A stretch of DNA of 64,000 nucleotides from Betaproteobacteria bacterium (GTDB lineage Bacteria > Pseudomonadota > Gammaproteobacteria > Burkholderiales > Usitatibacteraceae): positions 186,001 to 250,000 of the forward strand of contig JADKJR010000003.1 in the NCBI GenBank assembly GCA_016720925.1, written 5' to 3'. The number at the start of each line of letters is the position of its first letter. The stretch's first letter is position 1. A program made the translations under genes and the position numbers. The notes below the pieces were generated by a model. That model saw nothing but the letters and a program-made list of their open reading frames with translations. It made no database searches and was not told where the DNA came from. Below, piece by piece: positions 39,173 through 47,172 of the stretch.

Positions 39173-40110
39173 GAGGCAGCCTTTATTTCAACTCGTTTGT
39201 TTCGGGATGTGCCCACCTGCTCCAGCCCTGGTCGTCCATGCCAGTAGCCGTTGCACGAGACTTCCGGCGCCCACGGTGCCGGCGCAGCGGGATCATACGC
39301 CGCGCCCTGTGCGATCGATTTGAATTGCGCGACGACGTCACCCGTCTGCATCGACTGTGGACTGATGCGCACGTGACTCACCCCCATCGCGATCATGCTT
39401 GGCACTTGATCGATCAGGTTGTAGACCCGCGCCGACTGCGTCTGCAAGCCATTCATCACCAGAAACGCTTCGTCATCCTGCGTGGACACAGTGAGCCCGT
39501 CCGGGTGTTCAAGACAACGAAACCCGCAGTCATCCTTGGACAGATTGTTGTAGCGCGCGGTAAAGCAGCGCGCTGATACCGCCAGCGGCAGGCGGCCATA
39601 GGAAAACACTTCCGTGTCCATGTTGAGTTGACCTTCGCGCAGAATTTCCTGCAGCCCCGCGTGACCCAGTTCGAGCGGCATCACCCAGCGGGACGCGCCG
39701 AGCCCGCGAAAAAATTCCAGCGACATGCGGCTATAAATATTGAGGTATGGCCCGGCGACAAACGGAACCTTGCCGGCCAGCAAATGCACGGCGCCGAGAT
39801 CATTGGCTTCAACCAGGAATTCGCCGTTGCCGCAAATTTTGCGAAGCGTGCGCAGGTCCGATTCCGATTCAATCAGCTCGCACGTCGACAGCACGACTTC
39901 CTTGCCGGCGTCGGTCAATTGCTTGGCGATTTGCAGCCAGTCGTCCATGCGCAATTCGTAGCGCTTGCTGCATACGGTTTCACCGAGATAGACGCTGTCG
40001 ACCGGCCAGGTTGCCACCCGGTTGTAGAACGCGAGCACCTTGTCGCGCGGCCAATAGTAGAGGAGCGGACCAAGCGAAATACGCAGGGGACGGATTGCGG
40101 TTGCCATCAT
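39169..40110 (-). CDS. ubiV: UbiV, U32-family anaerobic ubiquinone hydroxylase subunit
   Basis: An iron-sulfur U32 protein of 313 residues that forms a heterodimer with UbiU and hydroxylates ubiquinone precursors without oxygen. Four cysteines in the expected places (ETVCSKR, then SARCFTARY, DDCGF and RCLEH) can bind [4Fe-4S]. I start at 40110, where ATGA overlaps the ubiU stop; a start at 40107 is also possible. The longer frame runs back into ubiU coding sequence. Confidence 0.93.
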   Translation of the reverse strand: MMATAIRPLRISLGPLLYYWPRDKVLAFYNRVATWPVDSVYLGETVCSKRYELRMDDWLQIAKQLTDAGKEVVLSTCELIESESDLRTLRKICGNGEFLVEANDLGAVHLLAGKVPFVAGPYLNIYSRMSLEFFRGLGASRWVMPLELGHAGLQEILREGQLNMDTEVFSYGRLPLAVSARCFTARYNNLSKDDCGFRCLEHPDGLTVSTQDDEAFLVMNGLQTQSARVYNLIDQVPSMIAMGVSHVRISPQSMQTGDVVAQFKSIAQGAAYDPAAPAPWAPEVSCNGYWHGRPGLEQVGTSRNKRVEIKAAS

Positions 40111-41219
40111 TTCCATGTCCGGTGATATGCACCCAATGTGCATTGATTGCCCTCGGCGACGCGCGAGAGGGCGATTTGCCAGTCGGGCCGCACCGCATAG
40201 GCGTCGGGCCGAGCGGCACACGCATTGATCGCGTCGCGCCAAACGCGAGTCACCAGCGCTACATAAGAAGGGCTGCGCTGGCGCCCTTCGATCTTGATCG
40301 CCTTCACGCCCATTTCCGCGAGCTTCGGCAACAACTCAAGCGTATTCAAACTCGTTGGTTCTTCAAACGCGTAATAGACGTCATCGTTCACCTTGAAGCG
40401 GCCACGGCAAAGCGTGGGATAACCGGGACGCTCATTGGCGCTGAAGCGATCAATCAGCACCGCGCCCAGATGGGAATCCAGCACACCGGGGGCATCTGGT
40501 TTCTTCTCCCAGCGAACCGCTTTCGCCGGCGAGCAACCGCCATGGGTGTTCGGCGATTCGCCGGTGGCATAGGACGATAGCGCGCAGCGCCCTTCGACCA
40601 TGATGGACAGGCTACCGAAACCAAACGCCTCGATCTCCACCGGCGTGTGGACAATCACCTGCGCGATTTGCTGGATCGACAGTACCCGCGGCAGCACTGC
40701 GCGGGTGATGCCAAATCGTTCGTGCACGAAATTGATCGCTTCGTAATTGGTGGCTGATCCCTGCACCGACAAATGCAAACGCAGTTGCGGATACTTGTTC
40801 GCTGCATAATTCATCAATCCCATGTCGGCGACGATGATGGCATCCACGCCGAAATCGACCGCGAGGTCGACCGCGCGCTGCCATTTTTGCGACGTGCTCG
40901 GCTGCGGATATGTGTTGAGCGCCATCAGCACCCGCACGCCATGCGCATGCGCGTAGCGAATGCCCTCGCGCATCGATTTCTCGTCGAAATTCAGGCCGGC
41001 AAAATTGCGCGCATTGGTCTCATCGCGAATGCCCATGTATACATCGTCCGCGCCGTTGTCAACCGCCGCTGTCAGCGCCGGCAGTGAGCCCGCCGGGCAG
41101 ACCAGCTTCATTCGTTCCGTGCGCTCCTTGCGGGCGTCGGTACCGCAGCGGGTGACCGCGGGTATCGATGCGTGAGTAGCCGTTTCCGCGGCCGATAAGC
41201 CTTCTTCCACGATTGTCAT
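40107..41219 (-). CDS. ubiU: UbiU, U32-family anaerobic ubiquinone hydroxylase subunit
   Basis: Partner of UbiV, 370 residues as listed. The core begins MKLVCPAGSLPALTAAVDNG with GIRDETNARNFAGLNF, and the cluster cysteines lie in MVEGRCALSSYATG, the following GGCSP and LCRGRF. GVKAIKIEGRQRSPSYV is the usual C-terminal U32 block. The ATG at 41219 has GGAAG five bases upstream. Family alignment would also allow the ATG at 41111, which removes a 36-residue extension. First gene of ubiU-ubiV-ubiT. Confidence 0.93.
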   Translation of the reverse strand: MTIVEEGLSAAETATHASIPAVTRCGTDARKERTERMKLVCPAGSLPALTAAVDNGADDVYMGIRDETNARNFAGLNFDEKSMREGIRYAHAHGVRVLMALNTYPQPSTSQKWQRAVDLAVDFGVDAIIVADMGLMNYAANKYPQLRLHLSVQGSATNYEAINFVHERFGITRAVLPRVLSIQQIAQVIVHTPVEIEAFGFGSLSIMVEGRCALSSYATGESPNTHGGCSPAKAVRWEKKPDAPGVLDSHLGAVLIDRFSANERPGYPTLCRGRFKVNDDVYYAFEEPTSLNTLELLPKLAEMGVKAIKIEGRQRSPSYVALVTRVWRDAINACAARPDAYAVRPDWQIALSRVAEGNQCTLGAYHRTWK

Positions 41220-41297
41220 GTCAACTTCCGAAAAATCATCTCGACACCATTATGGTGATGACCTGCGGTCAATTGAATGTCGCCAGCCTGCGCGGGC

Positions 41298-41311
41298 ATG
41301 ATCCAGATCAC
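41298..41311 (-). promoter_or_regulatory. Candidate FNR box upstream of ubiU
   Basis: Read on the minus strand: GTGAT-CTGG-ATCAT, 8 of 10 positions of TTGAT-N4-ATCAA. Its centre is about 85 bases upstream of the ubiU start. It could also be read as a weak CRP site (TGTGA-N6-TCATG). The FNR gene lies 3 kb away in the same block. Confidence 0.45.
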
Positions 41312-41380
41312 ATCATCGTGAAAAATGGCCGCCAATCGATGAGGTTCGCCCGCGCCCGACCGAGCACTAGTCAAAAGGAG

Positions 41381-42088
41381 TCAGTTCGCGCGACGCAAAA
41401 TGAAGGTCGGGAATAGTTGCTTCAAGTGACTGACATCATCGTCTGCGAGCGGCGGCGGACATGCATCCAGCCGCTCGTCGGCGCAACCGTTGGGCCGGAA
41501 TTCCTGCAGCGCAAATTTTTCCACTCCACGTTGCCGCAACGAGGTCGCCATCAATTTCAGATTGCCGGATGAAAGCAGCGACGGATGACGCGTCGTGCGA
41601 ACCTCATGGGCAACGCCCGACGCGAGCAAGTAATCGAGACTTTCCCTGGCGCGTTCGCCGCTGCCGGGAACGCCGGTGGTATGCACATAGTCGTCAAACG
41701 GCGCCTTGACGTCAAAGCCAACCCAATCGATCTTCGGCAGCAATTTGCGCAGGCGATCCGGATAAATGCCGGCGGTGTGCAAGCCGACCTTGAAGCCGCG
41801 TTGACGAACATCTTCAATGGCGGCGCCGAGGTGGCGGTCAACGGTGGGCTCGCCCCCGCAGAACACCACGCCGTCGAGCAGCCCTTTGCGATGATCGAGG
41901 AAATCGAGTACGCCGTGCCACGATATCGCGGGCGCCTCAAGGCGCGATTGAATTTCCGGGTTGTGGCAATAGCGGCAGCGCCATGCGCAGCCCTGCACAA
42001 ACACCACCGCCGCCAGTCGACCGGGGAAGTCGGTGGTGGACAGGCGGGTCAGGCCGGCGACGCGGAGTGTGTCCGGTATTTCAGGCAC
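41381..42088 (-). CDS. nrdG: Anaerobic ribonucleotide reductase activating protein
   Basis: Radical SAM activase of 235 residues that installs the glycyl radical on NrdD. The cluster site is CAWRCRYCHNPE, and FCGGEPTVD is the SAM-binding GGE motif. It is of the longer type (like PflA-type NrdG in betaproteobacteria) rather than the short enteric form. It starts inside the end of the small glycyl-radical gene (8-base overlap), so it is cotranscribed with it and with nrdD. Confidence 0.94.
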   Translation of the reverse strand: MPEIPDTLRVAGLTRLSTTDFPGRLAAVVFVQGCAWRCRYCHNPEIQSRLEAPAISWHGVLDFLDHRKGLLDGVVFCGGEPTVDRHLGAAIEDVRQRGFKVGLHTAGIYPDRLRKLLPKIDWVGFDVKAPFDDYVHTTGVPGSGERARESLDYLLASGVAHEVRTTRHPSLLSSGNLKLMATSLRQRGVEKFALQEFRPNGCADERLDACPPPLADDDVSHLKQLFPTFILRRAN

Positions 42089-42269
42089 ACGCGGATTTTT
42101 CAGCGACGAAATACTGCCGCTCGTAGAACTCGCCCTTCTTGCCGACGTTGAATGACGAGACCGGCCGGTGGTAGCCCATCACCCGCGTCCAGATTTCGCA
42201 GGGCTGGCGTTCGTCATTGGAGAGCAGGGGATGGACGTTGGCGATTGAACATTGGGGTCTTGCAGTCAT
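42081..42269 (-). CDS. Separate glycyl-radical domain of anaerobic ribonucleotide reductase
   Basis: A 62-residue protein containing TRVMGYHRPVSSFNVGKK followed by GEFYERQYF. This matches the C-terminal loop of class III NrdD, where the radical glycine sits in RVxGY. Here the glycine would be the one in VMGYH. The large nrdD gene stops just before it, after its zinc motif. The ATG overlaps the nrdD TGA (ATGA) and has a strong AAGGAG seven bases upstream, so it looks like a true separate start rather than a frameshift. Confidence 0.85.
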   Translation of the reverse strand: MTARPQCSIANVHPLLSNDERQPCEIWTRVMGYHRPVSSFNVGKKGEFYERQYFVAEKSACA

Positions 42270-44332
42270 GCGAGTTCTCCTTCGGGCTGGGGCTGAACTT
42301 CGGTTGTGGCGGCGCGTTTGCGCGCGAGAATGGCTTCGTCGCACTTCGGGCAGAACGCATGTTCGCCGGCGAGATAGCCGTGATTGGGGCAGATGGAAAA
42401 AGCGGGCGTCACGGTGATGTACGGCAGATGAAAACGCGTGAAGGCGCGTTTCACCAGTTCGCGGCAGGCGGTCGAGGTGGACACGCGTTCGCCGAGATAA
42501 AGATGCAGCACGGTGCCGCCGGTGTATTTGCGTTGCAGCGGATCCTGCCGCTCCAGTGCCTCGAACGGATCATCGGTGAAGCCCACCGGCAATTGCGATG
42601 AATTGGTGTAGTAGGGCATTTCGGCGGTACCGGCCTGCAGGATATCGGGATAGCGTTTGCGGTCTTCCTTGGCGAAACGGTAGGTGGTGCCTTCTGCCGG
42701 GGTCGCTTCGAGGTTGTAGAGGTGACCGGTTTCTTCCTGGAATACGACGATCCGTGCGCGGATGTGATCGAGAAACCGCAGCGCGAACTGATGTCCCCAG
42801 GTCGTGGTGATGTCTTCGGCGTCGCCGGTGAAGTTGCGGATCATTTCGTTGATGCCGTTGACGCCAATGGTCGCGAAATGATTTCTGAGCGTGCCGAGGT
42901 AGCGCCGCGTATAGGGAAAGAGGCCCGCGTCGATATGTCCCTGGATGACCTTGCGTTTGATTTCGAGACTGGTCTTGGACAATTCCATCAATTGATCAAT
43001 GCGCTCGAACAACGCGGTTTCATTGCCTTCATACAGGTAGCCCAGGCGCGCGCAATTCAGCGTCACCACGCCCAGTGAACCGGTTTGCTCGGCCGAGCCG
43101 AACAGGCCGTTTCCGCGCTTCAGCAATTCCCGCAAGTCGAGCTGCAGGCGGCAGCACATCGAGCGGATCATGTTCGGCTTCATTTCCGAATTGAGGAAGT
43201 TCTGGAAATACGGCAGGCCGTATTTCGCGGTCATTTCAAACAGCAGCTCGGTGTTCGGGTGATCCCAATCGAAATCCGGTGTGATGTTGTAGGTGGGAAT
43301 GGGGAACGTGAAGACGCGGCCTTTCGCGTCGCCTTCCATCATCACTTCGATGTAAGCGCGGTTGATCATGTCCATTTCCACCTGCAGCTCGCCATAGCTG
43401 AAGGGCATTTCTTCGCCGGCGATGTAGGGAATCTGCTCGCGCAGGTCCTCTGGGCAGGTCCAGTCGAAGGTCAGGTTGGTGAACGGTGTCTGCGTGCCCC
43501 AGCGCGAAGGCACGTTGAGGTTGTAGATGAGTTCCTGGATCGATTGCTTGACTTCGCGATAGGTCAGTTTGTCCTTGCGCAGAAAAGGCGCCATGTAAGT
43601 ATCGAACGAACTGAATGCCTGCGCGCCGGCCCATTCGTTTTGCAGCGTGCCTAGGAAATTCACGATCTGGCCGACCGCGCTGGTCAGGTGCTTGGGCGGC
43701 TTGGCTTCGGTTTTTCCGGGTACACCGTTGAGACCCTCATTCAGAAAGGTGCGTAGCGACCAGCCGGCGCAATAACCCGCGAGCATGTCGAGATCGTGGA
43801 TGTGCACATCGGCCACGCGATGCGCTTCGCCGACTTCCGGCGGATAGACGTGCGTCAGCCAGTAGTTGGCGATGACCTTGCCTGAAACGTTGAGGATCAA
43901 TCCGCCGAGCGAGTAGCCCTGGTTGGCGTTGGCGTTGACCCGCCAGTCGAGTTGCTGCAGGTATTCATTGACCGAGGTGCCGACATCGACCACGCATTCG
44001 CGGTCGTTTCTGAGTTTGCGATGCTGTTCGCGATAGACGATGTACGCACGTGCGGTGGTGAAGTACCCCTCTTCCACCAACTGGCGCTCGACGATATCCT
44101 GGATGTTCTCGACGCTGGCGGTGCCACTCGCATAGCGCTGGCTGAGTGCACGCGTGACCTGGGCGGTAATGTCTCCGGCTTTCTCCGGGCCGAATTCGCC
44201 GGTCGCCTGTCCGGCTTTAACGATTGCTTGTGTGATCTTGCGCGAATCAAATGGCAGTGAGGCGCCATTGCGTTTCTTGACCCGCTGCAGAATGACTGCG
44301 GCCGAATCAAGCTTCTCCTCTGTATCGAACAT
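42266..44332 (-). CDS. nrdD: Anaerobic ribonucleoside-triphosphate reductase, large part
   Basis: Makes dNTPs from NTPs without oxygen, 688 residues. An ATP-cone regulatory domain is at the N-terminus (VKKRNGASLPFDSRKITQAI). The barrel core follows, and a zinc site with ICPNHGYLAGEHAFCPKC is near the end. The glycyl-radical loop that should follow is absent here and is encoded by the next gene. I start at MFDTEEKLDS (44332); 15 codons upstream of that lie in the promoter region. Followed by the radical-domain gene and nrdG. Confidence 0.94.
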   Translation of the reverse strand: MFDTEEKLDSAAVILQRVKKRNGASLPFDSRKITQAIVKAGQATGEFGPEKAGDITAQVTRALSQRYASGTASVENIQDIVERQLVEEGYFTTARAYIVYREQHRKLRNDRECVVDVGTSVNEYLQQLDWRVNANANQGYSLGGLILNVSGKVIANYWLTHVYPPEVGEAHRVADVHIHDLDMLAGYCAGWSLRTFLNEGLNGVPGKTEAKPPKHLTSAVGQIVNFLGTLQNEWAGAQAFSSFDTYMAPFLRKDKLTYREVKQSIQELIYNLNVPSRWGTQTPFTNLTFDWTCPEDLREQIPYIAGEEMPFSYGELQVEMDMINRAYIEVMMEGDAKGRVFTFPIPTYNITPDFDWDHPNTELLFEMTAKYGLPYFQNFLNSEMKPNMIRSMCCRLQLDLRELLKRGNGLFGSAEQTGSLGVVTLNCARLGYLYEGNETALFERIDQLMELSKTSLEIKRKVIQGHIDAGLFPYTRRYLGTLRNHFATIGVNGINEMIRNFTGDAEDITTTWGHQFALRFLDHIRARIVVFQEETGHLYNLEATPAEGTTYRFAKEDRKRYPDILQAGTAEMPYYTNSSQLPVGFTDDPFEALERQDPLQRKYTGGTVLHLYLGERVSTSTACRELVKRAFTRFHLPYITVTPAFSICPNHGYLAGEHAFCPKCDEAILARKRAATTEVQPQPEGELA

Positions 44333-44361
44333 GTGTGGTCCATGTGTTGTGTTGAAGGCAC

Positions 44362-44390
44362 ACAATATCCACCACATATAGTGGTGTCAA
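44362..44390 (-). promoter_or_regulatory. Sigma-70-like nrdD promoter with an NrdR-like palindrome in the spacer
   Basis: Minus strand: TTGACA (44390-44385), 17 bases, TATTGT (44367-44362), ending about 30 bases before the nrdD start. The spacer and the -35 edge carry the palindrome CACCACATATAGTGGTG (44370-44386), which resembles the core of NrdR boxes. A repressor bound there would block the promoter. Confidence 0.55.
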
Positions 44391-44417
44391 CGATCCATTC
44401 AACTATTTCAACAAGCC

Positions 44418-44431
44418 ATGATTTAGGTCAT
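44418..44431 (-). promoter_or_regulatory. Candidate FNR/ANR box upstream of nrdD
   Basis: ATGAT-TTAG-GTCAT, matching 8 of 10 positions of TTGAT-N4-GTCAA. It is centred about 70 bases upstream of the transcription start predicted from the neighbouring promoter, a position known for class I activation. Confidence 0.4.
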
Positions 44432-44544
44432 GCAATGGCGCTATTTTGCGGCCCACCAGACATTTACAGCGGAAACTTAATCAAGTTTCTAGCATGACCT
44501 ACGCCCGGCTTGGGATTGCGCAACAAGCGTGGCGCAATATAGCA

Positions 44545-44610
44545 AAAGTCCAGCGTGGATGCGCCTTTCAGGGCATTTTTGGCCTGAAAGGCGCATCCAC
44601 GCTGGACTTT
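44545..44610. repeat. Palindromic intergenic repeat R7 (perfect 28-bp arms)
   Basis: Left arm 44545-44572 begins AAAGTCCAGCGTGGATGCG; right arm 44583-44610 is its exact complement and ends CATCCACGCTGGACTTT. The loop is 10 bases with TTTTT. No mismatch in 28 pairs. It lies 20 bases after the pepF stop codon and before the nrdD promoter. Confidence 0.95.
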
Positions 44611-44629
44611 GCCAGGGTGAAGAGCGAAT

Positions 44630-46534
44630 TCAACGAATCTTCGCGGCCTCGACTTCCATCTTGGCGACCAACTCTTCCATTTGGTCAACCATCGCCTGCA
44701 CGGTCTCACGCTTGGACAGGTCCACGCCGGCTTTCTGCAACTGCTTCATCGGATGATCGTTGCCACCGCTCTTCAGCAACGTGAGGTAGCGCTCCGTGGC
44801 CGCGGCGCGGGAGGCGGGTGATCCGCTGGTCATGTCCTTGAACAGCTTTGCCGAGGATGCGAAGCAGGTGGCATATTGGTACACGTAGTAGGGCGAATTG
44901 TAGAAATGCGGAATCCGCGACCAGGTGTATTTGAATAAATCGTCCGTGGCCACTGAATCGCCGTAATAGTCCTTCAGTAACTTCATGTAAATGCCGTTCA
45001 ATACTTCCGCAGTTATCGGCTTGCCCGCCTCAACCAGTTTGTGCGCCTGCAGTTCATAGTCGGCAAACAGCACTTGCATGTAAAACGTTCTGACGATGGA
45101 ATCGACCGCGTGTTGCAGCAACAGGAAACGCTCTTTCGGTTCAGTCGTCGCTTCCAGCAGGCGATCAAGCAGGAATCGCTCATTGGTGGTCGATGCGACT
45201 TCCGCGACGAAAATGGTGTAGTCCGCCGTTACGAATGGCTGGGTTTCAAACGCAAGAATCGTATGCATCGCATGACCGCCCTCATGCGCGAGCGTGAACA
45301 ATGCATCCTGCGTGTCGTTATGGTTCAGCAGCATGTAAGGACCGACGCCATAGACGCCACTCACGTACGCGCCGCTACGCTTGCCGTCATTTTCATAGAC
45401 ATCGACTTGCTTTCCCGACATGAACTTCTTGTACTTGGAGACATAGTCGGTGCCCAGAGGCGCAACAGAGGCGAGCACTTGGTCACGCGATTCTTCGAAC
45501 GAATAGACTTTGTCGGTCTTGTAAATGGGAATTGAGCCGTCGTAGAGATGATAGCTGTCGAGTCCGAGCAGTTTCTTGCGAAGCTTCATGTATCGCTGCA
45601 GTGGGGCGGTACCGTTGCGGACGGTATCGACGAGTGTCGTCACCACCGAGGGTGGAATGGCATTGCCGTCGAGTGCGGCATCAAGCGTCGTGGGGAAATT
45701 GCGGGCTTGTGCATTGAACCAGCCGCGCTGCATCACGCCGTTGTAAATCGCCGCATAGGTATTGGTGGTGGCCGCATAAGTTTTCAGGTACGCATCGAAC
45801 GCCTTGGCACGGTCGGCCTGGCTATAGTTGGTGCCGAGCACGCTTTGATACACGCCGGGCGACAAGGTGATTTCCTTGCCGTCCGACAGCGTCACTTTCG
45901 GGAACTTGATGTCGGAGGTGGAGAGTTCCTGAAAGGTCGATGTCGGCGTACCGTTGAAGCGCGCGGCGTACGACAGCAGCTTTTCACCTTTCTCGTCGAG
46001 CACATGTTTTTGCTGGCGATAGATATCGACGATCGTGAATTTGTACGGCTTGAGCGCCGGCGTTTGCGCGATCCACTTTTCCATTGTTGCCTGCGGCACT
46101 TTCAACAACTCGGGCGTGAACCACGCGGTGGCGGTGCCCAGTTTCGCGAACAGGGTGGTGACGCGCTGCGATTTTCCGGAGATGTCCTGATTGCGCGTAT
46201 CGACATCGCGCTGCAGGTGCGTGAAGCCGTAGACTTTGTACTGAAGCATGCCGATTTCGTCGAACGCCTTATAGGCCTTCAGGACCGCGGCCGGACCTTT
46301 CTTGAGCGAACCTTTCAGCGTGACAAATGAATCGATCTTGCCGTCCAGTTCCTTCATCGCCGCGTCCCACGCTTCCCAGTTCGCGTATATCGGCGTGAAG
46401 TCCCAGCGATACTGGGCGGGTATCTCCGCGCGGTTCTGCGTCGTGGGTTTGGTCATGCCAGCGGCGATGGCACCGCTTGCCAGAGTCAATAGAATGGCCG
46501 CGGAAATGGCGCGGAGGACGTGATTGTTTTTCAT
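44630..46534 (-). CDS. pepF: Exported oligoendopeptidase F (M3 family)
   Basis: Zinc peptidase of 634 residues with a signal peptide (about residues 1-24, ending SGAIAAG), so it acts outside the cytoplasm on short peptides. The zinc site is LAHEGGHAMH, and FVAEVASTTNERFLLD supplies the third ligand. The start at 46534 has AAGGA nine bases upstream; the frame opens three codons earlier with TTG. Oligoendopeptidase F proteins are often cytosolic, so the signal peptide is worth noting. Confidence 0.9.
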   Translation of the reverse strand: MKNNHVLRAISAAILLTLASGAIAAGMTKPTTQNRAEIPAQYRWDFTPIYANWEAWDAAMKELDGKIDSFVTLKGSLKKGPAAVLKAYKAFDEIGMLQYKVYGFTHLQRDVDTRNQDISGKSQRVTTLFAKLGTATAWFTPELLKVPQATMEKWIAQTPALKPYKFTIVDIYRQQKHVLDEKGEKLLSYAARFNGTPTSTFQELSTSDIKFPKVTLSDGKEITLSPGVYQSVLGTNYSQADRAKAFDAYLKTYAATTNTYAAIYNGVMQRGWFNAQARNFPTTLDAALDGNAIPPSVVTTLVDTVRNGTAPLQRYMKLRKKLLGLDSYHLYDGSIPIYKTDKVYSFEESRDQVLASVAPLGTDYVSKYKKFMSGKQVDVYENDGKRSGAYVSGVYGVGPYMLLNHNDTQDALFTLAHEGGHAMHTILAFETQPFVTADYTIFVAEVASTTNERFLLDRLLEATTEPKERFLLLQHAVDSIVRTFYMQVLFADYELQAHKLVEAGKPITAEVLNGIYMKLLKDYYGDSVATDDLFKYTWSRIPHFYNSPYYVYQYATCFASSAKLFKDMTSGSPASRAAATERYLTLLKSGGNDHPMKQLQKAGVDLSKRETVQAMVDQMEELVAKMEVEAAKIR

Positions 46535-46776
46535 CTTGAGCAATCCTTTTGAGAAGTCGAAAGATCGGGCCGCATGGATGGCGGGAATTCGCCATTATCC
46601 CGTGTCATGAATCGCGCTTTGTGACGGTTTGTGCCGGCTTCGGTGGCGCCAGCTTGCCCGGACTGGATCGCCGCTTGTACGCATCCCGGGAATCCTCGCG
46701 GGCTTTGATTGCCGTCAATACGCTCGCTGGCGGCATTGGCAAACTAATCGGGCTTTTCAACTGATTGGAGCAGACC

Positions 46777-47100
46777 ATGAAATATCGATTGATCGTCGCC
46801 ACGCTTTCCCTGGCCGCCCTGCAGGCAATTGCACAAGGCGGTCCTGGCCCCGGCCCCGGACAAATGCGTGGTGGTGGGCCAGGGCCCATGTGCCAGGAAA
46901 AGGACGCGCCACCTGGCTGCAAGCTGATGTCGGCTGACGAAATGAAAGCGCATCGGGAAAAGATGCACGGCATGACGGACAAGAAGTCGTGCATGGCCTA
47001 CATGGACGAGCACCACAAGACCATGCAGGAGCGCGCCGCGAAGACCGGCGACAAGCTTCCTGAGAAGCCGACATACGGACGTTGCGCGCGCTTGAATTGA
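46777..47100 (+). CDS. Small exported Met/His/Cys-containing protein, unknown function
   Basis: A protein of 107 residues with a signal peptide (MKYRLIVATLSLAALQAIAQ), a Gly/Pro-rich linker (GGPGPGPGQM) and a small helical domain. MSADEMKAHREKMHGMTDK and EEHH-like spacing (MDEHHKTM) make it rich in Met and His, and four cysteines remain after cleavage. Metal binding is possible but not shown. GGAG stands six bases before the ATG at 46777; an ATG four codons upstream is less likely. It stands alone between pepF and the hydroxylase genes. Confidence 0.7.
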   Translation: MKYRLIVATLSLAALQAIAQGGPGPGPGQMRGGGPGPMCQEKDAPPGCKLMSADEMKAHREKMHGMTDKKSCMAYMDEHHKTMQERAAKTGDKLPEKPTYGRCARLN

Positions 47101-47138
47101 CCGATGGCTTCCGGCGCGAGCCGGCAGTGTTTCCGGTA

Positions 47139-47161
47139 TCGGCGCGATGCCATCGCGCCGA
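47139..47161. terminator. Hairpin between two converging genes
   Basis: TCGGCGCGATG and CATCGCGCCGA form a perfect 11-bp inverted repeat just before the end of the molybdenum hydroxylase gene and after the small exported gene. There is no long T-run, so it may be a weak bidirectional terminator. Confidence 0.5.
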
Positions 47162-47172
47162 TGCGTTTGTGG

